From: an uncultured Lachnospiraceae bacterium
Lineage (GTDB): Bacteria > Bacillota > Clostridia > Lachnospirales > Lachnospiraceae
Reading direction: 5' to 3'
NCBI GenBank assembly: GCA_937920345.1
Contig: CALGVA010000039.1
Coordinates: 1 to 28,411 of the forward strand
Length of the DNA: 28,411 nucleotides
Position numbers and translations under genes: made by a program. The notes under the pieces are model-generated. The model saw nothing but the letters and a program-made list of their open reading frames with translations, had not been told where the DNA came from and did not search any database. Positions 1 to 7,026 of this stretch are shown here, in pieces; position 1 is the stretch's first letter, and the number at the start of each line of letters is the position of its first letter.

Positions 1-70
1 TGTTTGTACCCCACTTTCCCCATTGGACGGGAATCTCGGATTACTATTGAGGAGGAACCGCCTGTTCTTT

Positions 71-889
71 CTATAATTTATGGAAGGCGGGACAACGCTT
101 CTCGAAGGTCGTGTAGTATTTGAAACCGCAGTCCTTCAGTACGTCGGCGGCCCGGTCAAAGGCATGGGCGATCTGCGCCGGCGTATGAGCGTCCGAACCG
201 ACTGTGATGATCTCGCCGCCCAGTTCACGGTAACGCCTCAGTACACCTGTGCAGGGATTCATATCACGCATGCCTTTGGCGAGCGGGGCAGTGTTGATCT
301 CGATGCCTTTTTCCATGGAGATGATCTGTTCCAGTATCCGGTCGAAAATATCCCGGTACACTTCATAACAGTATCCCTCGTCTTTGTGCGGACCGTACCG
401 CACGACATAGTCAAGGTGACCGTATACATCGAAATTGCTGTAACATTTCAAATTTTCGAGAATCGACTCGAAATATTCCAGATAAGCTTCCGACTGTGCC
501 CTTCCTTCATAGAAAGACGGGTAGTAGGGGTCCCGTCCGTGGCAGATATGGGAGGAGGCAATGATAAAGTCGTAGTCGTGGGCCTTTACGAAAATGTCGT
601 TCCTGTGCACCAGATGCGGCTGCAGTCCCAGTTCGGCGCCGAAGCGGAGCGTGATCCGGTCAGCATATTTTTCCCGGAGCTTCAGGAAATCATACAGGTA
701 TGCGTCCGGATTTACTTCAAATTTTCCGGGCGGATCGTTCTCTGTTGCAGGATAGTCGAAGTCGTTGTGTTCCGTAAAGCACATCTGCGTCAGTCCGCGA
801 TGGATTCCCTGTAGAATCATCTCTTCCATGGGCGTATCGGAATCGCCGGAAAAGGAAGTGTGCAAGTGGCAGTCTGCTGTGATCGGCAT
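71..889 (-). CDS. PHP-domain histidinol-phosphatase family protein (HisJ/HisK-like)
   Basis: Predicted metal-dependent phosphoesterase of the PHP superfamily. Family members of this type dephosphorylate L-histidinol phosphate in histidine biosynthesis. Visible metal-site motifs, in order, are the N-terminal HLHTSFSGDSD, then TEHND, GAELGLQ, ASSHICHG, GHLDYV and C-terminal GSDAHTP, the expected PHP series. The start is placed at 889 because an AGGAGG lies just upstream on the minus strand. The frame is open to 979, but the upstream codons translate to a less conserved-looking leader. The product is 272 aa, normal for the family. It stands alone with no other his gene in the window, so the true substrate could be another phosphate ester. 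Confident about the fold, less about the substrate. Confidence 0.85.
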   Translation of the reverse strand: MPITADCHLHTSFSGDSDTPMEEMILQGIHRGLTQMCFTEHNDFDYPATENDPPGKFEVNPDAYLYDFLKLREKYADRITLRFGAELGLQPHLVHRNDIFVKAHDYDFIIASSHICHGRDPYYPSFYEGRAQSEAYLEYFESILENLKCYSNFDVYGHLDYVVRYGPHKDEGYCYEVYRDIFDRILEQIISMEKGIEINTAPLAKGMRDMNPCTGVLRRYRELGGEIITVGSDAHTPAQIAHAFDRAADVLKDCGFKYYTTFEKRCPAFHKL

Positions 890-940
890 GGTATCCTCCT
901 TCGTTTGCGTCGGTTTGTTTCGGGTTTGGTTCATGTGTCC

Positions 941-969
941 AGTATAGGAGATAAGAGGGGAAAAAACAA
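941..969 (-). promoter_or_regulatory. Sigma-A-type promoter for the PHP phosphatase gene
   Basis: On the minus strand the sequence reads TTGTTT, 17 nt, TATACT, with the -10 at 946-941. This lies about 50 nt before the chosen start at 889, which also supports that start, because the longer ORF start at 979 would fall upstream of the transcript. Confidence 0.5.
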
Positions 970-1019
970 TAGAGAGCAAATCATCATTTTTGGTTTTCGA
1001 ATTATTTTTGAATTACGTC

Positions 1020-1071
1020 TTGAATTTTTGGGACAAATTGGGTAAAATAAATCTGCTGACTAAATTTTACC
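1020..1071 (+). promoter_or_regulatory. gap promoter with overlapping palindrome
   Basis: TTGAAT (1020-1025), 17-nt spacer, TAAAAT (1043-1048) gives a plausible sigma-A promoter about 90 nt before gap. The -10 lies inside an 8-bp inverted repeat, GGTAAAAT at 1041-1048 and ATTTTACC at 1064-1071. A third GGTAAAAT in direct orientation is at 1102-1109. An operator for an unidentified glycolytic repressor is possible; no regulator gene such as cggR lies next to gap. Confidence 0.45.
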
Positions 1072-1142
1072 AGTCCTGTGTGTATGTGATGCATGAGGAG
1101 GGGTAAAATTATATAAAAAACATTATTTAGGAGGGACTAAAA

Positions 1143-2144
1143 ATGGCAGTAAGAGTAGCAATTAATGGTTTTGGCCGTATCGGTCGTCTTGCGTTCAGAC
1201 AGATGTTCGGGGCAGAAGGATATGAAGTAGTAGCAATCAACGATTTGACAAGCCCGAAGATGCTGGCACATTTGTTAAAATACGATTCTTCACAGGGTAA
1301 ATATGCTCTGGCAGATACCGTATCCGCAGGCGAAGATACCATCACGGTTGATGGCAAGACACTTAAGATCTACAAAGAGCCCGATGCAAACAACTGCCCT
1401 TGGGGTGAGTTAAAGGTTGACGTTGTATTAGAGTGCTCCGGCTTCTACACAAGCAAAGAGAAGGCACAGGCACACATCAATGCCGGTGCTAGAAAAGTTG
1501 TTATTTCTGCTCCTGCAGGTAACGACCTTCCTACAATTGTTTACAATGTAAACCATGAGACATTGAAGGCTGAGGATACAATCATTTCTGCAGCTTCCTG
1601 TACAACAAACTGCCTGGCTCCTATGGCAAAAGCACTGAATGATCTGGCAGGCATCAAGTCCGGTATCATGAGCACAATTCATGCTTACACAGGCGATCAG
1701 ATGATCCTTGACGGTCCTCAGAGAAAGGGTGACTTAAGAAGATCCCGCGCAGGCGCTGTAAATATCGTTCCTAACAGCACAGGTGCTGCGAAAGCTATCG
1801 GTCTGGTTATTCCTGAGCTGAACGGCAAGCTGATCGGTTCCGCACAGCGTGTTCCTACTCCTACAGGTTCTACAACAATCCTTGTAGCAACTGTTGAGAA
1901 GTCTGTAACCAAGGATGAGATCAATGCAGCTATGAAGGCAGCAGCTACAGAGTCCTTCGCATACAATGAGGATGAGATCGTTTCTTCCGATATCGTTGGA
2001 AGCACATACGGTTCTATCTTTGACGCTACACAGACAATGGTTGGCGAGGACAATCTTGTACAGGTTGTTTCCTGGTACGACAATGAGAACAGCTACACAT
2101 CTCAGATGGTTCGTACAATCAAGTACTTCTCTGAACTGGCATAA
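1143..2144 (+). CDS. gap: Type I glyceraldehyde-3-phosphate dehydrogenase
   Basis: Cytosolic glycolytic enzyme converting glyceraldehyde-3-phosphate, NAD and phosphate to 1,3-bisphosphoglycerate. The 333-aa product has the Rossmann motif GFGRIGR near residues 8-14, the active-site segment ASCTTNCLAP with the catalytic cysteine at 153, the general-base histidine in STIHAYTGDQ at 180, and the C-terminal WYDNENSY signature. The acidic residue in AINDL is typical of NAD preference. AGGAGGG ends 7 nt before the ATG. The gene starts a glycolytic block (gap, pgk, tpiA) but is followed by a strong intrinsic terminator, so much of its transcript is probably monocistronic. Codon use is highly biased, as expected for a very highly expressed gene. 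Confidence 0.98.
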   Translation: MAVRVAINGFGRIGRLAFRQMFGAEGYEVVAINDLTSPKMLAHLLKYDSSQGKYALADTVSAGEDTITVDGKTLKIYKEPDANNCPWGELKVDVVLECSGFYTSKEKAQAHINAGARKVVISAPAGNDLPTIVYNVNHETLKAEDTIISAASCTTNCLAPMAKALNDLAGIKSGIMSTIHAYTGDQMILDGPQRKGDLRRSRAGAVNIVPNSTGAAKAIGLVIPELNGKLIGSAQRVPTPTGSTTILVATVEKSVTKDEINAAMKAAATESFAYNEDEIVSSDIVGSTYGSIFDATQTMVGEDNLVQVVSWYDNENSYTSQMVRTIKYFSELA

Positions 2145-2174
2145 GAAAGTTAATACAATACGAGATGTAAATTT

Positions 2175-2207
2175 GAGAGGCTCGGCCGTTGGGCCGGGTC
2201 TCTTTTT
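2175..2207 (+). terminator. Intrinsic terminator between gap and pgk
   Basis: A GC-rich hairpin with left arm 2175-2187, a GTTG loop and right arm 2192-2204 forms about 13 pairs including G-U pairs, and is followed by a short T run. It lies 30 nt after the gap stop and 37 nt before pgk, so it should reduce read-through. Confidence 0.75.
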
Positions 2208-2243
2208 CAAAGTGAAATTCAATCAAATTAGGAGGACATAACA

Positions 2244-3476
2244 ATGGCATTAAATAAGAAATCAGTAGATGATATTAATGTGAAAGGCAAACGCGTTCTT
2301 GTGAGATGTGACTTTAACGTACCGCTCAAAGAGGGTAAGATCACTGACGAAACACGTATCGTTGCGGCGCTTCCGACGATCAATAAACTGATTGCTGACG
2401 GCGGCAAGGTTATTCTTTGCTCCCACCTCGGCAAAGTTAAGAACGGTCCCAATGAGGGCGAGTCCCTTGCACCTGTTGCAGAGAGACTTTCCGAGAAGCT
2501 TGGCAAGCCCGTTAATTTCGTAGCAGACTACAATGTAACCGGCGAGGCGGCTACAGCGGCAGTTGCAGCAATGAATGAGGGAGATGTGGTTCTGCTTCAG
2601 AATACCCGTTTCCGTGGTAAAGAGGAGACCAAACCTTCGGATGCAGGCGAAGCTTTCGCAAAAGAACTGGCTGATCTGGCAGACGTATATGTATGTGACG
2701 CTTTCGGTTCCGCACACAGAGCACATGCTTCCGTAGCAGTTGTGACAAAGTATATCTCTGAGAAAGGCGGCGAGAATGCAGTAGGATACTTAATGCAGAA
2801 GGAGATTGATTTCCTGGGCAATGCGGTTGAGAATCCGGTAAGACCTTTCGTAGCAATCCTCGGCGGCGCTAAAGTAGCTGATAAGTTAAATGTTATCAAC
2901 AACCTGCTTGAGAAATGCGATACACTGATCATCGGCGGCGGTATGGCATTCACATTCCTGAAAGCACAGGGCATGGAGATTGGTAACTCCTTAGTGGATG
3001 ATGAGAAGCTTGATTACTGTAAAGAGATGATGGCAAAGGCTGAGAAGCTTGGCAAGAAGCTGCTTCTTCCGATCGACACAACTGTAGCGGCAGGCTTCCC
3101 GAACCCGATCGACGCTGAGATCGAAGTAGAAGTCGTTGACGCTGACAAGATTCCGGCGGACAAGGAAGGCCTTGACATCGGTACGAAGACGGCTGAGATG
3201 TATGCGGATGCTGTGAAGTCCGCGAAAACGGTAGTATGGAACGGACCGATGGGTGTATTCGAGAATCCGATCCTTGCAAAAGGTACGATTGCTGTAGCAA
3301 AATCTCTGGCTGAGACTTCCGCAACGACGATCATCGGCGGCGGTGACAGTGCAGCAGCTGTTAACCAGCTTGGTTTTGCAGACAAGATGTCCCATATTTC
3401 CACAGGCGGCGGTGCTTCCCTTGAGTTCTTAGAGGGTAAGGAGCTTCCCGGCGTAGTGGCTGCAGATGACAAATAA
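2244..3476 (+). CDS. pgk: Phosphoglycerate kinase
   Basis: Catalyses transfer of the acyl phosphate of 1,3-bisphosphoglycerate to ADP, the first ATP-yielding step of glycolysis. The 410-aa length fits the family. The N-terminal signature VLVRCDFNVPL is at about residues 19-29. The substrate-binding segment with SHLGK follows, then a mid-protein KVADKLNVINNLL hinge region, GGGMAFTFL, and the C-terminal nucleotide-binding GGGDSAAAV. TTAGGAGGA lies 9 nt before the ATG. It sits downstream of gap past a terminator and 168 nt upstream of tpiA. That gap contains an inverted repeat CCTGGC/GCCAGG (3535-3540, 3552-3557) without a T run, so co-transcription with tpiA is likely. Confidence 0.98.
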   Translation: MALNKKSVDDINVKGKRVLVRCDFNVPLKEGKITDETRIVAALPTINKLIADGGKVILCSHLGKVKNGPNEGESLAPVAERLSEKLGKPVNFVADYNVTGEAATAAVAAMNEGDVVLLQNTRFRGKEETKPSDAGEAFAKELADLADVYVCDAFGSAHRAHASVAVVTKYISEKGGENAVGYLMQKEIDFLGNAVENPVRPFVAILGGAKVADKLNVINNLLEKCDTLIIGGGMAFTFLKAQGMEIGNSLVDDEKLDYCKEMMAKAEKLGKKLLLPIDTTVAAGFPNPIDAEIEVEVVDADKIPADKEGLDIGTKTAEMYADAVKSAKTVVWNGPMGVFENPILAKGTIAVAKSLAETSATTIIGGGDSAAAVNQLGFADKMSHISTGGGASLEFLEGKELPGVVAADDK

Positions 3477-3644
3477 ACGGCTGATGAAGCAGGAGCAGCA
3501 GTGATGCCAAGACAGAATAAAGCGTGCCTGAGCACCTGGCTGTGACGGTACGCCAGGAGAAAATGGCAGATTCATACAGAGGGTGCTTCAGGGCATTCTT
3601 ACGCAAAATAAAAAATATTGAATATCATAAAGGAGATTACAGCA

Positions 3645-4391
3645 ATGGCTAGAAGAAGAATTATTGCCGGCAACTGGAAGATGAACATGACTCCCAGCGA
3701 GGCAGTTGCGCTTTGCGCGACATTAAAGGATCTGGTAGTGAACGATGCAGTGGATGTGGTTTATTGTGTACCGGCGATCGACATTGTGCCTGTGGCGCAG
3801 GCTGTTAAAGGCACTAATGTGCATGTAGGCGCTGAGAACTTCTATATTGAGGATAAGGGCGCATACACAGGTGAGATTTCTGCTCCTATGTTAAAGGATG
3901 CAGGCGTAGAGTATGTGATCATCGGTCACTCTGAGAGAAGAGAATACTTTAAGGAGGACGACGCTTTCCTGAACAAGAAGGTGCTGAAAGCTCTGGAGGC
4001 AGGTCTTGTTCCGATCCTCTGCTGCGGCGAATCCTTAGAGCAGAGAGAGATGAATGTGACCATGGACTGGATCAGACTGCAGATCAAATCCGATCTGGCA
4101 GGTGTTAGCGCAGATCAGGTGAAGGGTATGGTTATCGCTTATGAGCCGATCTGGGCGATCGGGACCGGCAAGACTGCTACTTCCGATCAGGCGCAGGAGG
4201 TCTGCAAGGGCATCCGCGACTGCATCGCAGAGATGTATGACGAGGCTACTGCAGAAGCTGTCCGCATTCAGTACGGCGGCTCGATGAACGCATCCAATGC
4301 GGCAGAGCTTCTCTCGAAGCCTGACATCGACGGCGGTCTGATCGGCGGTGCTTCCTTAAAGCCTGACTTCGGACAGATCGTGAACGCATAA
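3645..4391 (+). CDS. tpiA: Triosephosphate isomerase
   Basis: Interconverts dihydroxyacetone phosphate and glyceraldehyde-3-phosphate. The 248-aa product begins MARRRIIAGNWKMN, with the substrate lysine in NWKMN. It contains the electrophilic histidine segment IGHSERRE, the catalytic-base segment AYEPIWAIGTGKTAT including flexible loop 6, and the C-terminal phosphate-binding YGGSMN and GLIGGASL motifs. The frame is open to 3618, but the start is set at 3645, where AGGAG precedes at proper spacing and the protein matches the family N-terminus. It probably shares a transcript with pgk. No gpmI or eno follows, so the glycolytic block ends here. Confidence 0.98.
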   Translation: MARRRIIAGNWKMNMTPSEAVALCATLKDLVVNDAVDVVYCVPAIDIVPVAQAVKGTNVHVGAENFYIEDKGAYTGEISAPMLKDAGVEYVIIGHSERREYFKEDDAFLNKKVLKALEAGLVPILCCGESLEQREMNVTMDWIRLQIKSDLAGVSADQVKGMVIAYEPIWAIGTGKTATSDQAQEVCKGIRDCIAEMYDEATAEAVRIQYGGSMNASNAAELLSKPDIDGGLIGGASLKPDFGQIVNA

Positions 4392-4497
4392 CGGCAGGTT
4401 TTCAGCAAAAATTTTATTGCTGTAAAGAATATTTATTTCAAGGCCCTACGAAGTCGTGACGGTGAGAATTAAATAAAGGAAATACAGATTTTGACAT

Positions 4498-4544
4498 AAA
4501 CGCACTTTCGTCTGTGACTGCATCATGGACGAAAGTGCGTTTTT
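4498..4544. terminator. Terminator between tpiA and the convergent MATE gene
   Basis: A perfect 15-bp stem (4498-4512 with 4528-4542) is followed by a T run on the plus strand. It lies 3 nt beyond the stop of the minus-strand MATE gene. It clearly serves the tpiA side. On the minus strand the T run is weak, so two-way function is only possible. Confidence 0.8.
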
Positions 4545-4546
4545 GC

Positions 4547-5869
4547 TCATTCCCGAATCAACCGCTTCTCCCGCCACCTGCCGCTCTGCCAGCGCAGGAA
4601 CATGGCAACCGCGCGGACGCATTCATCCAGCGCCATGCCGATATAGGCGCCTGTCACAAGCAGCCCCAGGTGTATTCCGAAGAAGTATGTGCCGCCCACG
4701 GCACACAGATACATGAAGACTGCGGCAATGACAGTCGTAAATAAAGCGTCCCCGCTGGTTTTCAGGGCATTGCCGAAGACCAGATTGCTGACGCGTCCGA
4801 TTTCCAGTGCGATATCAATCGCCAGAAGTCTGGAAACCAGAGATATCATTTCCGCATCTTCCGTAAACAGCCGCATAAACAGACCGGAGGAAACTGCAAT
4901 CAGCGTTTCCACGACGGCTGCGGCTATAATACCGATTATCACAGCTTTCTTGGTTCCTCTATCACATTCGTCAAACTGATTTGCGCCAAGCCGCCATCCG
5001 GTCAGGATCGCGTTTGCCTGCGCGAGCGCAGCACCCACGCAATAGGAGAAATTCGTGATCTGCATGGCGTAGGAACGGGCCGTCACATTGAGGCCCTGTG
5101 TGTCCATCTGATTCAAAAACCGGATGATCAATGTCATGGCAATATTATAGAGCGCCGTTTCCGCTGCAGAGGGCAGTCCGATTTTAATGATCTGTCCGAA
5201 TACTTCTTTATTCGGAAGTCTTTCCGGATCTTCATATGCATGAACAAGGTGTCTGGAGAAAGCAATCAGCATAAGCAGATTCAGCAGGCGCGATAATACG
5301 GTCGCGATTGCGGCGCCTGCCACACCCATGTTTAATCCAAAGATAAAAACGGCGTTTAGTATCAGGTTTAACATGTTTGCCGCAATCGTAGCCGCTAGTG
5401 TCTGTTTAGTGTGTCCGAATGCGCGCAGGTAACTGGAGAAAATGGGCATGAGTGCATTGATTATGCAGCCGCCGCCTACGATTTTTAAATATGTGACGGC
5501 ATGTTCCATCAGCAGCGGTGCAACGCCCACGAGTCCTAAAATCGGCTCCGCGCAGAAGAACAGCAGTATGGCCAGTATCACGCCCAGGATGCCGTTGAAA
5601 AGCAGACCGAGCTGCCTTGCCTGATATGCCACTCCGATTCTCTTTGCGCCGATATATTGTGTCATGACGGCGATCATGCCCGAGGATATAATCGAGAACA
5701 TAATGATAAAAATGCCGATGTATGTATTGGCGGTTCCGACTGCCCCTACCGCTTCATCGCCCACCGAAGAGAGCATCAGTGTATCTACCATTCCGGCGAG
5801 CATAAAGCCGAAGATTTCCAGACAGATCGGTACGAACAACTGCCCTAAGCGTTTTCTGTTTTCTTCCAT
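4547..5869 (-). CDS. MATE-family multidrug/cation efflux transporter
   Basis: Predicted 12-helix inner-membrane antiporter exporting cationic drugs or metabolites in exchange for Na+ or H+. The roughly 440-aa protein has two homologous halves of six hydrophobic segments. It has the typical MATE N-terminal region (LGQLFVPICLEIFGFMLAGMVDTLMLSSVGDEAVGAVG, described here by position only: residues about 8-45 of the product) and a QYIGAKR segment near residue 90, typical of the family's first half. The start is set at the second ATG (5869), which has GGAG 6 nt upstream. The ATG four codons earlier (5881) lacks a clear site. It is divergent from an AraC-type regulator, an arrangement common for regulated exporters. 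Substrate cannot be read from sequence. Confidence 0.9.
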   Translation of the reverse strand: MEENRKRLGQLFVPICLEIFGFMLAGMVDTLMLSSVGDEAVGAVGTANTYIGIFIIMFSIISSGMIAVMTQYIGAKRIGVAYQARQLGLLFNGILGVILAILLFFCAEPILGLVGVAPLLMEHAVTYLKIVGGGCIINALMPIFSSYLRAFGHTKQTLAATIAANMLNLILNAVFIFGLNMGVAGAAIATVLSRLLNLLMLIAFSRHLVHAYEDPERLPNKEVFGQIIKIGLPSAAETALYNIAMTLIIRFLNQMDTQGLNVTARSYAMQITNFSYCVGAALAQANAILTGWRLGANQFDECDRGTKKAVIIGIIAAAVVETLIAVSSGLFMRLFTEDAEMISLVSRLLAIDIALEIGRVSNLVFGNALKTSGDALFTTVIAAVFMYLCAVGGTYFFGIHLGLLVTGAYIGMALDECVRAVAMFLRWQSGRWREKRLIRE

Positions 5870-6025
5870 AATTTTCTCCATGTCAGAATTTACTGCAGCG
5901 TTTCCGAAGAATACTTCCGGATGTATGAGCCGGATTCCGGATCTGGCTCTGTGATTACGAGTTTCTGCATTTTTATCATTTTAGCCCGTTTGCAATAGAA
6001 ATACTTGCATTTTATCAGCTATAAA

Positions 6026-6054
6026 TTGCATTATTTCTACTTTTTTGCTATACT
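6026..6054 (+). promoter_or_regulatory. Promoter of the AraC-family gene
   Basis: TTGCAT (6026-6031), 17 nt, TATACT (6049-6054), with TGC immediately before the -10 (extended -10). The upstream region holds three TTGCA words (near 5990, 6005 and 6026) and an inverted pair TAGAAATA (5996-6003) and TATTTCTA (6032-6039), which could be binding sites of the AraC-type protein. Confidence 0.5.
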
Positions 6055-6092
6055 CGGTCTTAGTGAAACACATAAGGTAGGGAGGCGGATTT

Positions 6093-6950
6093 ATGATTTT
6101 GGAATTAAAAGAAAATATACCGCACGGGACAGAGGAATATCCATACGACCAGTATTATATCCATAATATCAAGCGGCAGTTTCAGTTTCCGGCGCATTGG
6201 CACGATGAATTTGAGATTATCTATATCAAACAGGGGCAGCTGCAGATTTGTATTGAGGAGTGTGAGTATTCCGGTAAAGCAGGTTCGGTTTTTCTGGTCA
6301 ATCCGCGGGAATTACATTTTATGGGATCGGCTGATCTCTCTGTTACTTATTATACGCTGCTGTTTCCGCTGGAATTTATCTCGTTTCAGTCGGATGATGA
6401 ACTGGAGAAAACCCTTCTGCAGCCGTTGCGCAACGGTCAGCTTTTGATGGCAAATCAGATTACGAATGAAACGCTGCTGCGACAGGCGGGACATTTGTTT
6501 GATGAGTTGATTGCCCTGAATGAAAGGCAGGCAGCACAATACCAGTTGAAGACACATATCATGCTGCTTACTTTTTTAAGCAGTATGATAGAGTATGATC
6601 TGGTCATACAGCCGAGATCCCGCGGCAGCCAGACCGGAAGGCAGAAGGAACTGCTTCTTTATATCAGAGAGCATTATACGGAACCGATCGCTTTGCATAC
6701 CCTGGCAGACCAGTTTCATTTATCGGAAAAATATATTTCACGGTATTTTAAAGAGCATTTTTATCTGACTTTTTCCGACTATCTGAATCATCTGCGTTTA
6801 AGCTGTGCCAAGAGACTGCTGGAGACAACGGAGCTTTCCGTGACGGAGACAGCGCTCCGGTCCGGCTTTTCGAACGTCAGTTATTTTATACGGACATTTA
6901 AGAAAACGTACGGCAAGTCTCCTTTGAAGTACCGGAAATCGATTTCATGA
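6093..6950 (+). CDS. AraC-family transcriptional regulator with N-terminal cupin domain
   Basis: 285-aa DNA-binding regulator. Residues about 20-90 form a cupin-like ligand domain, with HWHDEFEIIYI and the region ending in NPRELHFM typical of this regulator class. Residues about 185-283 are the double helix-turn-helix: the LADQFHLSEKYISRYFKE helix region, then AKRLLETTELSVTETA, and the canonical second motif FSNVSYFIRTFKKTYGKSP. GGGAGG precedes the ATG. It is divergent from the MATE exporter with about 220 nt between starts, so local control of that exporter is the simplest inference. The effector, perhaps a sugar or aromatic compound, is unknown. Confidence 0.93.
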   Translation: MILELKENIPHGTEEYPYDQYYIHNIKRQFQFPAHWHDEFEIIYIKQGQLQICIEECEYSGKAGSVFLVNPRELHFMGSADLSVTYYTLLFPLEFISFQSDDELEKTLLQPLRNGQLLMANQITNETLLRQAGHLFDELIALNERQAAQYQLKTHIMLLTFLSSMIEYDLVIQPRSRGSQTGRQKELLLYIREHYTEPIALHTLADQFHLSEKYISRYFKEHFYLTFSDYLNHLRLSCAKRLLETTELSVTETALRSGFSNVSYFIRTFKKTYGKSPLKYRKSIS

Positions 6951-6964
6951 AGGCTTTTTACACC

Positions 6965-6993
6965 TTCACAATACGAAGGATATTTGCTAAAAT
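6965..6993 (+). promoter_or_regulatory. Promoter of the cysteine-domain/GGDEF/EAL gene
   Basis: TTCACA (6965-6970), 17-nt spacer, TAAAAT (6988-6993), with TGC before the -10. It lies 33 nt upstream of the start and just after the araC-type gene stop, supporting separate transcription. Confidence 0.45.
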
Positions 6994-7026
6994 AGCACCA
7001 TAGGACTACTGACATGGAGGATCGGT

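Noticed and set aside
1..70. Gene or terminator at the left edge
   Set aside because: It contains GAGGAGG, but no start codon or hairpin follows; the 70 nt hold nothing I can support.
80..814. Long plus-strand ORF opposite the PHP phosphatase gene
   Set aside because: It is antisense to a gene with clear PHP motifs, and its product shows no recognisable family or ribosome site.
1050..1142. Riboswitch in the gap leader
   Set aside because: The leader is short and shows only a simple 8-bp inverted repeat overlapping the -10, better explained as a DNA operator.
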